A DNA stretch of 47,193 nt from Planctomycetota bacterium (GTDB taxonomy: Bacteria > Planctomycetota > JAPUJT01), in assembly GCA_027296055.1 (NCBI GenBank), contig JAPUJT010000031.1:1-47193 (forward strand), read 5' to 3'. The notes below the pieces were generated by a model that was not told the DNA's origin, did not search any database, and worked only from the letters and a program-made list of their open reading frames with translations. Shown piece after piece: positions 17,152 through 25,923 of this stretch. The position numbers were made by a program, and so were the translations under genes. How positions within the stretch are numbered: position 1 is the stretch's first letter; the number at the start of each line of letters is the position of its first letter.

Positions 17152-18313
17152 GGGCTTTCCGAAGGACCGCCGGAGCGAGAGCGGCTAGATCTGTACTGTC
17201 AAACGCCTCAGCCAGAAGGCCATCGACCTCGCTTGCCTCGTCTAGAGAGACGAGTACGGCCTCCTGCTCACTCCTGGGTGGCAGAGGGATCAGGACTTCC
17301 TTCAGCGATGCTCCTGAGATCTTGACCATGCTTTGGCTTGTGCCCTTCGCACGGGCCTTGATCTGATCACGAACCGCCGGGAACCGAAGGGCGTAGGCCA
17401 AGAAGCGAGGAATCACCCTTGTGTCGATGGGGCGAAGTCGAATCAGGAGGTCAGGAAAGATGGTGGCCTCTTCCGGCTGAGCACCTGCAAATGCCGAAAG
17501 CCCAACTAGGTCACGCGTGTTCGACCTCGAGACGAACACATCGTCGCGCTTCACTTGGAAGGTCTGCGCTGTCTTTTCGTCAAGCTCGACGTGCTTCCGC
17601 ATTGAGAAGTCGAGCGAAACGTCGCGGACTGCCGAGAGCGTCAAGACATAACCGTTCCCACCGTTGTCCGCTCTGCGCACGGATCGCCCATTCCTGGATT
17701 CGATCAGCCCCCCAAGGGCTACTACCGGCCAGCTTGACGCTCGCTCAATGTCTCCCAGGAAGCTGGTAAGGAGCGCGGCTGCCTCTATGCGGGCTTCTCC
17801 CTTGAGGCGATTTATCTCACCGACGCGCTCCAAGCAGTTACGGATCAGGTCTACGATCCCGAGTTGCTCTGGAAGAGGCGGCACTGGAAGCTCAATGCGC
17901 TCCAGCTTCCCCTTCGTGATGTGCCGAAGTCCGACAGCTCCGTGAGCCAGTGATATCATCTCGTCTAGTCGCGAGTTCACGGCATGAACAAAGAACTCCT
18001 TGAGCATCTTCGATGAGTCGACAATGACCCTGAAGATGTGCTGATTCAGAATCGCTTGGCCTCGGGTCCAAACAAAGCACCCGAACGAAGTGCCGGGCGT
18101 GCCTGACCAGGAAATAAGCACATCACCATCGCCGATGAGGTGCTTGTTGCGGACTTCGCCATCGTAATAGTTGAATGGCTTGGTCTCATCGTTCAGGTTC
18201 TGAATGCGAACGATTGGAAGACCCTGATGGGTCCAGTCTGAGGGCTTGAAGGCCCGGCCGTTGACCAGCTGACATAGCGACCCGATAGGCATTGACTGCC
18301 AGTGCTGCTTCAT
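17135..18313 (-). CDS. hsdS: Type I restriction-modification specificity subunit HsdS
   Basis: A 392-aa specificity subunit that would pair with HsdM to recognise a bipartite DNA site. It has two target-recognition domains (about residues 1-155 and 200-360), each followed by a conserved helical spacer. The hallmark ends are IELPVPPLPEQLGIV (about 139-153) and VLIPLPPRSEQEAVL. Length is normal and the frame intact. The ATG overlaps the hsdM stop by 4 bp, and the 3' end overlaps the fusion gene by 17 bp. The recognition sequence cannot be read from the protein. Confidence 0.92.
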   Translation of the reverse strand: MKQHWQSMPIGSLCQLVNGRAFKPSDWTHQGLPIVRIQNLNDETKPFNYYDGEVRNKHLIGDGDVLISWSGTPGTSFGCFVWTRGQAILNQHIFRVIVDSSKMLKEFFVHAVNSRLDEMISLAHGAVGLRHITKGKLERIELPVPPLPEQLGIVDLIRNCLERVGEINRLKGEARIEAAALLTSFLGDIERASSWPVVALGGLIESRNGRSVRRADNGGNGYVLTLSAVRDVSLDFSMRKHVELDEKTAQTFQVKRDDVFVSRSNTRDLVGLSAFAGAQPEEATIFPDLLIRLRPIDTRVIPRFLAYALRFPAVRDQIKARAKGTSQSMVKISGASLKEVLIPLPPRSEQEAVLVSLDEASEVDGLLAEAFDSTDLAALAPAVLRKALAGGL

Positions 18314-19839
18314 TCAGGCGCCTCCACCAGGTCTTCGAGTTCTCCAAGGAGCTCAACAATCCGCTCCTCCTTCGCCTTGATGGACTGAACTAGCTCCAGG
18401 ACGGGCTTGTGTTCGAGATCCTCTACCTTGGTGGGATTCTGAGCAGAGAGATCCCAGTCCCGCTCCTCGATATCCTTGATGGGGACCCTCCAGGAGTTTC
18501 CTCCCTTAGCCCGCTTCTCCCACTTGGAGAGGAAGTCTGGGATCTGATTCCCGTCGATCGGCCGTCGGGTCGACTTTAGGTCGAAGCCGTCATTGGTGAG
18601 CTCGTAGTACCAGACGTCCTTTGTGCCGCGGCTATCCTTGCGGCGGGTGAAGAAAAGCACGTTCGTCTTGACGCTCGTGTAGGGGAGGAAGCACCCGGTC
18701 GGCAACGAGAGGATCGTGTGGACGTCGAACTCGCGGAGGAGTCGTTCACGGACCTTAGCGTCGGGACCGCCGCGGAAGAGGACGCCCTCGGGGATGATCA
18801 CGGCCGCGCGCCCTCCCTTGGCTAGGTTCGTCATTATGTGCTGGAGGAAGAGAATCTCGGTGGAGCCCGAGTGGATCGTGAAGTTGGTCTGGAGTTCCCG
18901 GGCCATCTTCCCCCCATACGGCGGATTCGACAGGATGACGTCGTAGCGGTCCTTCTCCGGGACGTAGCTTGAATGCAGCTCGAGCGTGTTCCCGAGTTCG
19001 AGGCCCGCCCCCTCAATGCGGTGCAGGAGCATGTTCATCGTGCCGAGGAGGTAGGTCAACGGCTTGATTTCAATCCCGTAGAAAGTCTCGCGCTGGAGCC
19101 GGTCGAGGTGCCGGCTGCTGAGGGCGCCTGCGGTGTTCCGGATGTACTCGGCAGACTCGCCAAGAAACCCGGCCGTGCCGAAGCATGGATCATAGACGCG
19201 CTCGCCGATCTTCGGACGGACCACCTCGACCATGGCCCGGATGATGTGGCGCTGGGTGTAGAACTCGCCCGCGTAGCCAGCAGAGTCAGCGGCCACATCC
19301 TTGAGCAGGCCCTCGTAGATCTCTGACAAGACGATGCCGTCAGTCGCGTCCCCGAAGTGAAGACGATCGACTTGCTGGGCCACCCGGGCGAAGCTCGCAC
19401 CGCGGCGAGAGTGATTGCGGACCGTTGAAAAAATGCGGCGGAAACGCTCGGCGACCGGGTCGTTCGCAAACTGTACGGTATCCTGCGTTTCTCCGAAGGC
19501 CTTGAGGTGAGGCAAAAGCTTTCCGTCCACGAACTCCAGCATCTGGTCGGGACGGTTCGTCATCGAGGACCAGTTCGACCAGCGGTACTCATCATCGAGC
19601 CGGCGCCGGAATGCCGTGCCGTCGAAGGAGGCCTCCTCTTCAAGACGGCTCTCCATCTCATCGAACGCCTTGAGGAAAAAGAGCCACGCTAGCTGCTCAA
19701 CGTAGTTCCGTGGATCCACGCCGTCCGCACGGAGCTGATCGCAAGCGCTCTTGACGGCCTGCTGAACCTCCTGGCGGCGGTGATCGGTGTTAGCGTTGAA
19801 CCCGTGCTTGTTCTTCTTCTTGGCCTTCTCTTGCGGCAT
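18310..19839 (-). CDS. hsdM: Type I restriction-modification methyltransferase subunit HsdM
   Basis: An N6-adenine DNA methyltransferase of the type I class, ~509 aa. An N-terminal helical HsdM domain (LAWLFFLKAFDEME) is followed by the SAM-binding motif I YDPCFGTAGFL (about residues 216-226) and catalytic motif IV SNPPYGGKM (about 304-312), both canonical. ATG 19839 is chosen because AGGAG lies 6-7 bases upstream; a GTG two codons earlier (19845) is also possible. Only ~10 bp separate it from hsdR and it overlaps hsdS by 4 bp. The downstream fusion protein contains a diverged paralogue of this subunit. Confidence 0.94.
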   Translation of the reverse strand: MPQEKAKKKNKHGFNANTDHRRQEVQQAVKSACDQLRADGVDPRNYVEQLAWLFFLKAFDEMESRLEEEASFDGTAFRRRLDDEYRWSNWSSMTNRPDQMLEFVDGKLLPHLKAFGETQDTVQFANDPVAERFRRIFSTVRNHSRRGASFARVAQQVDRLHFGDATDGIVLSEIYEGLLKDVAADSAGYAGEFYTQRHIIRAMVEVVRPKIGERVYDPCFGTAGFLGESAEYIRNTAGALSSRHLDRLQRETFYGIEIKPLTYLLGTMNMLLHRIEGAGLELGNTLELHSSYVPEKDRYDVILSNPPYGGKMARELQTNFTIHSGSTEILFLQHIMTNLAKGGRAAVIIPEGVLFRGGPDAKVRERLLREFDVHTILSLPTGCFLPYTSVKTNVLFFTRRKDSRGTKDVWYYELTNDGFDLKSTRRPIDGNQIPDFLSKWEKRAKGGNSWRVPIKDIEERDWDLSAQNPTKVEDLEHKPVLELVQSIKAKEERIVELLGELEDLVEAPE

Positions 19840-19849
19840 GCGCACTCTC

Positions 19850-22138
19850 CTACGCCACCATCGGCACGTACAGGTGTTGCTTCACAGCTTCCAGGTCTGT
19901 CTTCAGGACGTCGGCTCCCCCGTAGCGGCTCAGCAGGCGACTGAAACTGCCGAATTGTTCCACGAACTGCGGCGCGCTGTAAGTGCCTCCCCTTTCAAGA
20001 TCGTCGATGCCGTAGAGGGAGTAGTGGTCCAGTCCCGTCTGCCAGAAGCGCGTCTTGAAGCGATCCGCATCGGGCAGGCCGTGCTCGCCGAGCTGCGACA
20101 GCAGCCAGTTCTCGTCCGACTGCCAGAAACGAATGACGCGGTCGTGGCGCGAAGGGATCCGGACCAATTCGAAGCCCACTTTGGCGAGAATGTCAACGTC
20201 GTCCGATCCGTCGAGCTCGAGGTAGTGCCTGAACGCGGCGACGTGAATATCGCGGTCTGTAAGCTCGGCCCGCAGATCCTGGCGTGTGCTCTTGTCGATC
20301 CAGATACCCAGGAGCTGGTCGACGCTCGTCGGCGCGATGCTCCGGATGACGTCACGGGACTGCTCCTGGTAATCGTCGAAGGGGATCTTGCGGCCGTCGG
20401 CCAGGCAGACGTAACGCTCGGTCGAGGAGATGTAGACCGTGATGCCTTCTCCGACCGGCTTCTGTTGGGGGGAGGTGCCCGGCTTCTTCCGCGTTGAAGG
20501 CTTGCGGCTCTTCTGGAGGTTGGCCGGGTGCCCATCGAACTCGGCATCTTCGAGCAGATTCGCTCCGGCGTAGTCAAAAATGGTGAAGTAGCGCTTGTCG
20601 ATTTCTTCGCAGAGGCGGGTCCCTCGCCCTTTCATCTGCTTGTAGAGGATCGCGCTCTTGACCGGCCGAGCGAAGACGATGTTCTTCACGTCAGGCGCGT
20701 CGAAGCCGGTGGTCAGGAGATCGACTGTGACCGCCACCCGGGGCTTGTTGCGTCCGACCTCGGCGAAGTTTCGCTCAAGCTGGTGCGAGTTGCGTTCAGA
20801 ACGGGTGATGCGCGCCGCGTAGTCGCCATCACCTGAGAGGCGCCGCAACTCGGCCGCGACAAGCGCCGCGTGTGTGTCGTCAACGCAGAAGATGATGGTT
20901 TTCTCGTCGCGGAGCCCGTACTTCCCGAGGATAGACCAGAGGTCCTGGGTGATGACGCGGGTGCGCTCGGGCAGGCGAATGTCGCGCTCGAAGTTCTTCG
21001 TTGTGTACTGCTTGCCATCCGGGCCGGTATAGCCGTCCTCGTCCAGGTTCGAGATGCGCTCTTCGAGGAGGTAGGGCACGAGGAACCCGTCCTCGATCGC
21101 CTGCTTGAGCGAGTAGATGTACTTGGGCTCCCCGAAGTACTCGTACGTGTCGCGCCGTAGCTCCAGCTCGGAGAGGAGACGGCCGCTCCGGTCAATCTCA
21201 CGCGGTGTAGCGGTGAGGCCCAGCTGGTAGGCCGACTGGAAGTGTTCCAGCACGCCGAACCAGTCGCCGAAACCTGAGCGGTGACACTCGTCCACCACGA
21301 CCAGGTCGAAAAATTCCGAGTCGAAGTGTTCGTAGAGTTTCTTTCCGTCCAGCTCCTCGTTAAGGTTCTGGTAGTTGGCGAAGAAGATTCTCCCAACGAG
21401 ATGCTCTCCTCGGCTGACCCGGTTCTTGTCGATGACAACGCGCTCGTCTGAGGCAAAGCCGGCGAAGGCTCGGTACGCCTGGTCCTTGAGGCTGTTCCGA
21501 TCCGTAAGGAATAGGAGGCGTTTGTTGCGGAGTACGTCGCCCCGCATCAGCTTCCATGCGAGCTGGAAGACAGTGAACGTCTTGCCTGTTCCTGTGGCCA
21601 TCAACAGGAGAACGCGCTTCTCGCCTTGGCTGAAGCGATAGAGGGTCTCGAAGATGGCCATCTCCTGGTAAGGGCGGACCTTCTTCCGGGTGATCTGGTC
21701 CTCGTACCACGGCGCCGTGAACACAGGCCGCCATTCACGCCACACAATGTTCCGGCCAAGTCGCGTGAGGATGTCCCCCGGCGATGGTGGAGTGTCGAAT
21801 GTCTCGAACTGACCGGTCTCATTGTCGGTGAGGATATACTCGCGGCCGTTCGAGGCGATCGAGAACCGAAGCCGAAGACGGCCGGCATACCGGGAACCCT
21901 GCTGCATGCCGTCCGCGGCTGCTTCGCCTTCGGGCTTAGCCTCGAGAATCGCGAGGGGCATCCGCCAGAGACGCAGGACGTAGTCGGTGATGATCTGCTG
22001 CGACGAGTCATACATCGACTCGCCGGTGATGTTGACGCGGCCAGGACCGATGACGACCTCTCGGTCCCACTCCCACCCGGCCTTCTCTAGGGCGGGCTCG
22101 ATTAGTTCACGGCATGTGCTTTCTTCGTTGCGACTCAT
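19850..22138 (-). CDS. hsdR: Type I restriction endonuclease subunit HsdR
   Basis: A 762-aa restriction and translocation subunit of the EcoEI-like class. The N-terminal nuclease has Asp 52 (TDYVLRLW) and Glu66-x-Lys68 (ILEAKPEG), the PD-(D/E)xK signature. The superfamily 2 helicase core follows, with Walker A MATGTGKTF, DECH box VVVDECHRSGFG, TATP and a C-terminal motif VI region (QMKGRGTRL). The last ~250 residues form the C-terminal coupling domain. All catalytic residues are present. It is the first gene after the sigma54-type promoter at 22187-22202, which is unusual for a restriction enzyme, and is followed tightly by hsdM. Confidence 0.93.
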   Translation of the reverse strand: MSRNEESTCRELIEPALEKAGWEWDREVVIGPGRVNITGESMYDSSQQIITDYVLRLWRMPLAILEAKPEGEAAADGMQQGSRYAGRLRLRFSIASNGREYILTDNETGQFETFDTPPSPGDILTRLGRNIVWREWRPVFTAPWYEDQITRKKVRPYQEMAIFETLYRFSQGEKRVLLLMATGTGKTFTVFQLAWKLMRGDVLRNKRLLFLTDRNSLKDQAYRAFAGFASDERVVIDKNRVSRGEHLVGRIFFANYQNLNEELDGKKLYEHFDSEFFDLVVVDECHRSGFGDWFGVLEHFQSAYQLGLTATPREIDRSGRLLSELELRRDTYEYFGEPKYIYSLKQAIEDGFLVPYLLEERISNLDEDGYTGPDGKQYTTKNFERDIRLPERTRVITQDLWSILGKYGLRDEKTIIFCVDDTHAALVAAELRRLSGDGDYAARITRSERNSHQLERNFAEVGRNKPRVAVTVDLLTTGFDAPDVKNIVFARPVKSAILYKQMKGRGTRLCEEIDKRYFTIFDYAGANLLEDAEFDGHPANLQKSRKPSTRKKPGTSPQQKPVGEGITVYISSTERYVCLADGRKIPFDDYQEQSRDVIRSIAPTSVDQLLGIWIDKSTRQDLRAELTDRDIHVAAFRHYLELDGSDDVDILAKVGFELVRIPSRHDRVIRFWQSDENWLLSQLGEHGLPDADRFKTRFWQTGLDHYSLYGIDDLERGGTYSAPQFVEQFGSFSRLLSRYGGADVLKTDLEAVKQHLYVPMVA

Positions 22139-22186
22139 GGCTTGGTCCGTAGGCCGGCGGTACTGAACCGGGCGAGGGTTCTTCAG

Positions 22187-22202
22187 AGCAAGGTGTGTGC
22201 CA
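22187..22202 (-). promoter_or_regulatory. Sigma54 (-24/-12) promoter for hsdR
   Basis: Read on the minus strand: TGGCAC-ACACC-TTGCT. This matches the sigma54 consensus TGGCAC-N5-TTGCW, with GG and GC 10 bases apart. It begins directly after the TAA stop of the sigma54 activator gene (22203-22205). The predicted start of transcription is near 22176, giving a leader of about 38 nt before the hsdR ATG. The adjacent gene encodes an activator with the GAFTGA loop needed for this type of promoter. Confidence 0.85.
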
Positions 22203-23708
22203 TTAGCGCTTCACGCCATATTTGTTGAGCCAGTTGGTAAGGGTTTGGTAGCCGGAGAGGCCCACCAGGCGGGCCGCTAGCGTCTTGTTACCCCGGGTCT
22301 CGTCGAGCGCACGCGTCAGATAGTGTCGCACCACTGTAGCCAGCAAATCAGGAAGGCTGAGCTCATCACCAAGAGGCCGATCGAGGATCCTGGAAACTTC
22401 CCGGCCCGCTGCCGGGAGCAAAGCCTCCCGCGCGTCCTCGATTCGCATGCTGGAGCCAGAGGTCCAGAGTGCGGCCCGATGAAGGGTGTTGAGCAACTCG
22501 CGGACATTCCCTGGCCAAGGATGCAATAGGAGAAGATTTCTTGCGCCGGCAGAAAGAATCTTGCGTTCGTAGCCTGGCTCCTGGGCGTGCTCGAGATTGA
22601 CCTGTTCGAGGAGCCGATCCAGGAGTAGGCCCATGTCCCCAGACCGCTCTCTCAGAGGAGGTAGCCGCAGGGCGGCCACTGCGAGGCGGTAGAAGAGATC
22701 CTCCCTGAATCGGCCCGCAGCGATCTCCTCGCTTAGGGTCCGGTTCGTCGCCGCGATGATTCGGACATCCACCTTGAGCAGGTTCGTCGAGCCGACGCGT
22801 AGGACTTCCCCGTCCTGAAGGACGCGAAGGAGCTTCACCTGGGCGGGGAGGGAGAGTTCTGCAATTTCGTCGAGGAACAGGGTGCCGCCGTCCGCGGCCT
22901 CGAAGTACCCCACTTTCGTCTTGTGGGCACCGGTGAAAGCGCCTTTCTCGTGGCCGAAGAGCTCGGATTCCGCTAGTTCGGAGGGTATGGCGCCGCAGTT
23001 GACCGCCTTGAATGGCTTGTCTCTCCGGGGGCTCGCTCGATGGATCGCTCGGGCGAGCAACTCCTTCCCCGTGCCAGACTCGCCCTCAATGAGAACGGTG
23101 ATGGATCGAGGCGCGACCCTGCGAGCCTTGGCGATGACGCGGGCCATGACCCGACTGCGGTGAACGATGTCGGCGAATTCCGGCGCATCGGGCGGCAATC
23201 CGGCGGTAAGCTTCTCGAGGCGCTCGTCAGGGCCTCGAAGGAGATCTGGAATAAACTCGGCCGAGATGTCGAAGGGCACGGACGCTGTTCGCACTCCGTG
23301 GTGCAGGGAGGACTCGATCAGCTCCGCGGGGAATCGTGTCTTCGCAAGAATGATCCAGACTGACGCCATAGCCGGTGTACCTGGGCTCAGGTGGAACGCG
23401 AGCTCAACGTCTCCGCCACAACGCTCCAGCGCTTGGGCCACGACTCGCGTTGCGACCTTGTAGATTTCCCCAAAATTGGTTGGGCCGGATAGGGACTCGT
23501 ACAGCACGGTGACTTCTGCCTTCGTCCGTGGCTGTAGCCACTCGAGGAACGGGGCCACCTCCTTCCTCGGGTAATCGCTGATCAGCACAACGGCATCGTA
23601 GGAGCCAGCGTCGAGGGCTTGGGCGATCGGTCCCTTCCCCACCACCTCCTCTTCCTTCGGCGCCCGGAGGTCAGTGCGGCCAACCCAGCTGATCAAGAGC
23701 CTCTTCAT
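22203..23708 (-). CDS. CARF-domain sigma54-dependent activator, RtcR-like
   Basis: A ~501-aa enhancer-binding protein. Residues 1-165 form a Rossmann-like CARF sensor: MKRLLISWVG start, YDAVVLISDYP strand, and the typical HLSPGTPAMASVWI (106-119). The AAA+ core has Walker A GESGTGKE (209-216), the sigma54-contact loop GAFTGA (256-261) and Walker B GGTLFLDE (274-281). The C-terminus is a Fis-like HTH (NKTLAARLVGLSGYQTLTNW). RtcR, the known CARF-sigma54 protein, controls RNA repair genes; here none are present. The frame extends upstream to 23870, but the CARF domain begins at ATG 23708, so that start is preferred. It heads the restriction operon, diverges from the CBASS cassette, and carries the operon's sigma54 promoter immediately past its stop. 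Confidence 0.9.
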   Translation of the reverse strand: MKRLLISWVGRTDLRAPKEEEVVGKGPIAQALDAGSYDAVVLISDYPRKEVAPFLEWLQPRTKAEVTVLYESLSGPTNFGEIYKVATRVVAQALERCGGDVELAFHLSPGTPAMASVWIILAKTRFPAELIESSLHHGVRTASVPFDISAEFIPDLLRGPDERLEKLTAGLPPDAPEFADIVHRSRVMARVIAKARRVAPRSITVLIEGESGTGKELLARAIHRASPRRDKPFKAVNCGAIPSELAESELFGHEKGAFTGAHKTKVGYFEAADGGTLFLDEIAELSLPAQVKLLRVLQDGEVLRVGSTNLLKVDVRIIAATNRTLSEEIAAGRFREDLFYRLAVAALRLPPLRERSGDMGLLLDRLLEQVNLEHAQEPGYERKILSAGARNLLLLHPWPGNVRELLNTLHRAALWTSGSSMRIEDAREALLPAAGREVSRILDRPLGDELSLPDLLATVVRHYLTRALDETRGNKTLAARLVGLSGYQTLTNWLNKYGVKR

Positions 23709-24621
23709 GGAACCACCAATCATGCAAAATCTTTTGTGGCGACGCAAGAAATCTTGCGCCACCAGGCTGTCGAGCACTCTCGGGTTGCGGGTTTCAATAG
23801 GGACGCCTTGATATGCGGCCGGGCCCGAGAATTCCCTAAACTTCGATCTGAGGTTGAATTGTGGGGTCATACATACAAGCGTCGGCGGTGCCGGACTCCT
23901 TCAATGACGGGCGTTTCCTGCCGTGAGCCCGTAGTGAACCAAAGGCCAGTCGGGAGGCTTTGGAGAGAGGAGTGACTCCCGTTGCCCGTAAAGAAGCGAC
24001 GGGGACGCCGGACTTGGTCGGCGATTCAGTTCCAGCTCAGGCTAAGGCCACCGAGGGCATCACCAGGCTCCCGTGTGGCGCTCAAGGACCCTCAAATCTC
24101 CCAGAGAGGAACGGTTCCGTTGGGGTATGAGCCCATGTCGCCTCCGCAGCTTGCATGGGGATTCCCGAGCGCAGGATCATGATTTGCACTAGCAAGGTCT
24201 CAGGATTGACAGAACATGCGCTCCGGATTGACCTGGACCCGGGGATTCATAGAGGCAACTTGCATGACTGGCTTTGCCGCTCCAGGGAAGCCGCATAGTC
24301 GCAGGAGATGCAGCGCCACATGACTAGTTCAGAAACGACCTGATCTTCGCACGGTTGGCCGGCGCTAGGGCAGAGGATCTCTCGACGCCACGAATCCTCT
24401 ACTGAACCGGCGCTCCCGTGAAGCCCCGCCCCAGCCATTCTATGGCTGAGGCCGCCGGCCGGGATGCTAGACAGTCGCCGAGAGCACCCGCATCATCAGG
24501 GGGGAAATTCTCTGGCTGGACAGGGGGAGCAACGGGCTCGCGATGGGCCTCGGTCCCTCCCTCGTGTACTACCTGAGTCCATTAGGGCTGATGCGCTCGT
24601 GGGCGAACGGAAACAGTCGGC
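23709..24621. other. Divergent intergenic control region
   Basis: About 910 bp separate the activator gene (leftward) from the SAVED effector (rightward). I find no convincing gene and no good -24/-12 sigma54 match on either strand. The promoters of both arms must lie here. Upstream of 23708 the activator frame stays open to 23870 but shows no known domain. Confidence 0.5.
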
Positions 24622-25923
24622 ATGATCACCGCCGGTTACGACCCCTTCACTCTGAACCATTGGCTCTGGTGGAAGGTGCGTTGCCTTGAGGCCGATGGTA
24701 CGGCCTTCCAGAAACTGTTCGAAGAAGTAATCAAGCGGACAGATCCCCAGTTTATGAGCATCCGATCGTACGGGAACATCGGTGACCGAAAGTGCGACGG
24801 GCTCTTTTACCAGGATGGGATCGTATTCCAGGTCTACTCACCCGACGAATACAAGCTGGCTAACACGACGGCGAAAATCGAGGAGGACTTGGGCGGGGCC
24901 GTAGCGCACTGGGGGGAGGAACTCACCCGCTGGGTCTTCGTCTACAACGTGAGGCGTGGGCTTGCGCCGGACATTCCGCTGCTCCTCAAGGTGCAGGAGA
25001 AGAAGTACCCCGAGATTGAAATCGTAGCTCAGAGCAGTGACCAGTTGTGGGAGCAGCTCCGTGCGCTTCCCCTCCAGCAGCGATGCGAGGTGCTTGGGCC
25101 TCCAGTTGGATACGAACACCTGTTCCTGGCTAACTCCGACAGTGCAATCACGCGGAGGAGGTTGCGCGACGGATACCTTGTGCTCGTCCACGACGTGATG
25201 GCTCCGATCAATGTGCACGACGCCATCGATGCCCTGGCGCCGAAGAAGGCAATCGGTCCTCCGATTGTTGTTAGACCCGACTTGAGCGGGGAGGACTGGG
25301 GCAGCGCGTCGAAGGAGCAGGGCTCACTTCTCGCGCAGGTGCTGGAGCGTAGCCGGGGCCTGGTCCCCAGATTCGCCATTTTCAGCTTGTCGCCGATTCC
25401 GTTGGCCGTTCATCTCGGCTTCGTTCTGTCGGATCGCGTCGAAGTGTTCCCGCACCAGTACGACCGCTTGCGGAAGACCTGGAAGTGGCCCGATCCGGAC
25501 GCGACCGAAGTGGACTGCAAACTCTCTATTGAGGGCCTGCCCACGACCGAGGTGCCCAGCGCTGAGAATGTGATCATCCGAGTGTCGCTGTCAGAGGTCA
25601 TCGCCCCCGCCGACACCCGTTCGGTAGTTCCCCGTGCTGGAGTAGAGATCGATATTGGGATCCAGGAACCAGGAGTTAATTGGCTGCGAACCCCTGCTCA
25701 GCTTGCTCGCCTCAGTGCGACGTTCGGCCAAGTCCTAGAGGCCATCCGGCGTCATGTTCCAGCTCGTCAGCGAATCCACCTCTTCTACGCGGGACCGACC
25801 GGTGGGGCTGTCGTGGTCGGTCAGGCCATCAATCCACGAATGGACCCGCCGGTGATTACCTATCAATACTCCCGGCAGCGGAGCCCTCGGTATCGAAGGG
25901 CGATCACGTTGGAGGAGGGATGA
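24622..25923 (+). CDS. SAVED-domain effector of a CBASS-like system
   Basis: A 433-aa protein. The C-terminal ~185 residues match the SAVED sensor of CBASS effectors: FAIFSLSPIPLAVHLGFVLSD, then VFPHQYDRLRKTWKWP, IIRVSLSEVI, QRIHLFYAGPTGGAVVVGQ and PVITYQYS. The N-terminal ~150 residues (GNIGDRKCDGLFYQDGIVFQ … WVFVYNV) resemble the restriction-nuclease-like front domain seen in other defence proteins. The PD-(D/E)xK Lys is not apparent (D59 … Q70-V-Y72), so nuclease activity is uncertain. The middle (~165-240) is unassigned. Its stop overlaps the first CD-NTase (ATGA). Expected role: bind a cyclic oligonucleotide and trigger a toxic activity. Confidence 0.85.
   Translation: MITAGYDPFTLNHWLWWKVRCLEADGTAFQKLFEEVIKRTDPQFMSIRSYGNIGDRKCDGLFYQDGIVFQVYSPDEYKLANTTAKIEEDLGGAVAHWGEELTRWVFVYNVRRGLAPDIPLLLKVQEKKYPEIEIVAQSSDQLWEQLRALPLQQRCEVLGPPVGYEHLFLANSDSAITRRRLRDGYLVLVHDVMAPINVHDAIDALAPKKAIGPPIVVRPDLSGEDWGSASKEQGSLLAQVLERSRGLVPRFAIFSLSPIPLAVHLGFVLSDRVEVFPHQYDRLRKTWKWPDPDATEVDCKLSIEGLPTTEVPSAENVIIRVSLSEVIAPADTRSVVPRAGVEIDIGIQEPGVNWLRTPAQLARLSATFGQVLEAIRRHVPARQRIHLFYAGPTGGAVVVGQAINPRMDPPVITYQYSRQRSPRYRRAITLEEG

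Noticed and set aside
22203..23708. RNA repair locus (rtcBA) regulated by RtcR
   Set aside because: No RNA ligase RtcB or cyclase RtcA is present in the window. The genes downstream of the sigma54 promoter are hsdRMS.
23709..24621. Second sigma54 promoter for the CBASS-like genes
   Set aside because: Scanning both strands by eye gave no TGGCAC/TTGC pair with the right spacing; the best partial match lacks the TT of the -12 box.
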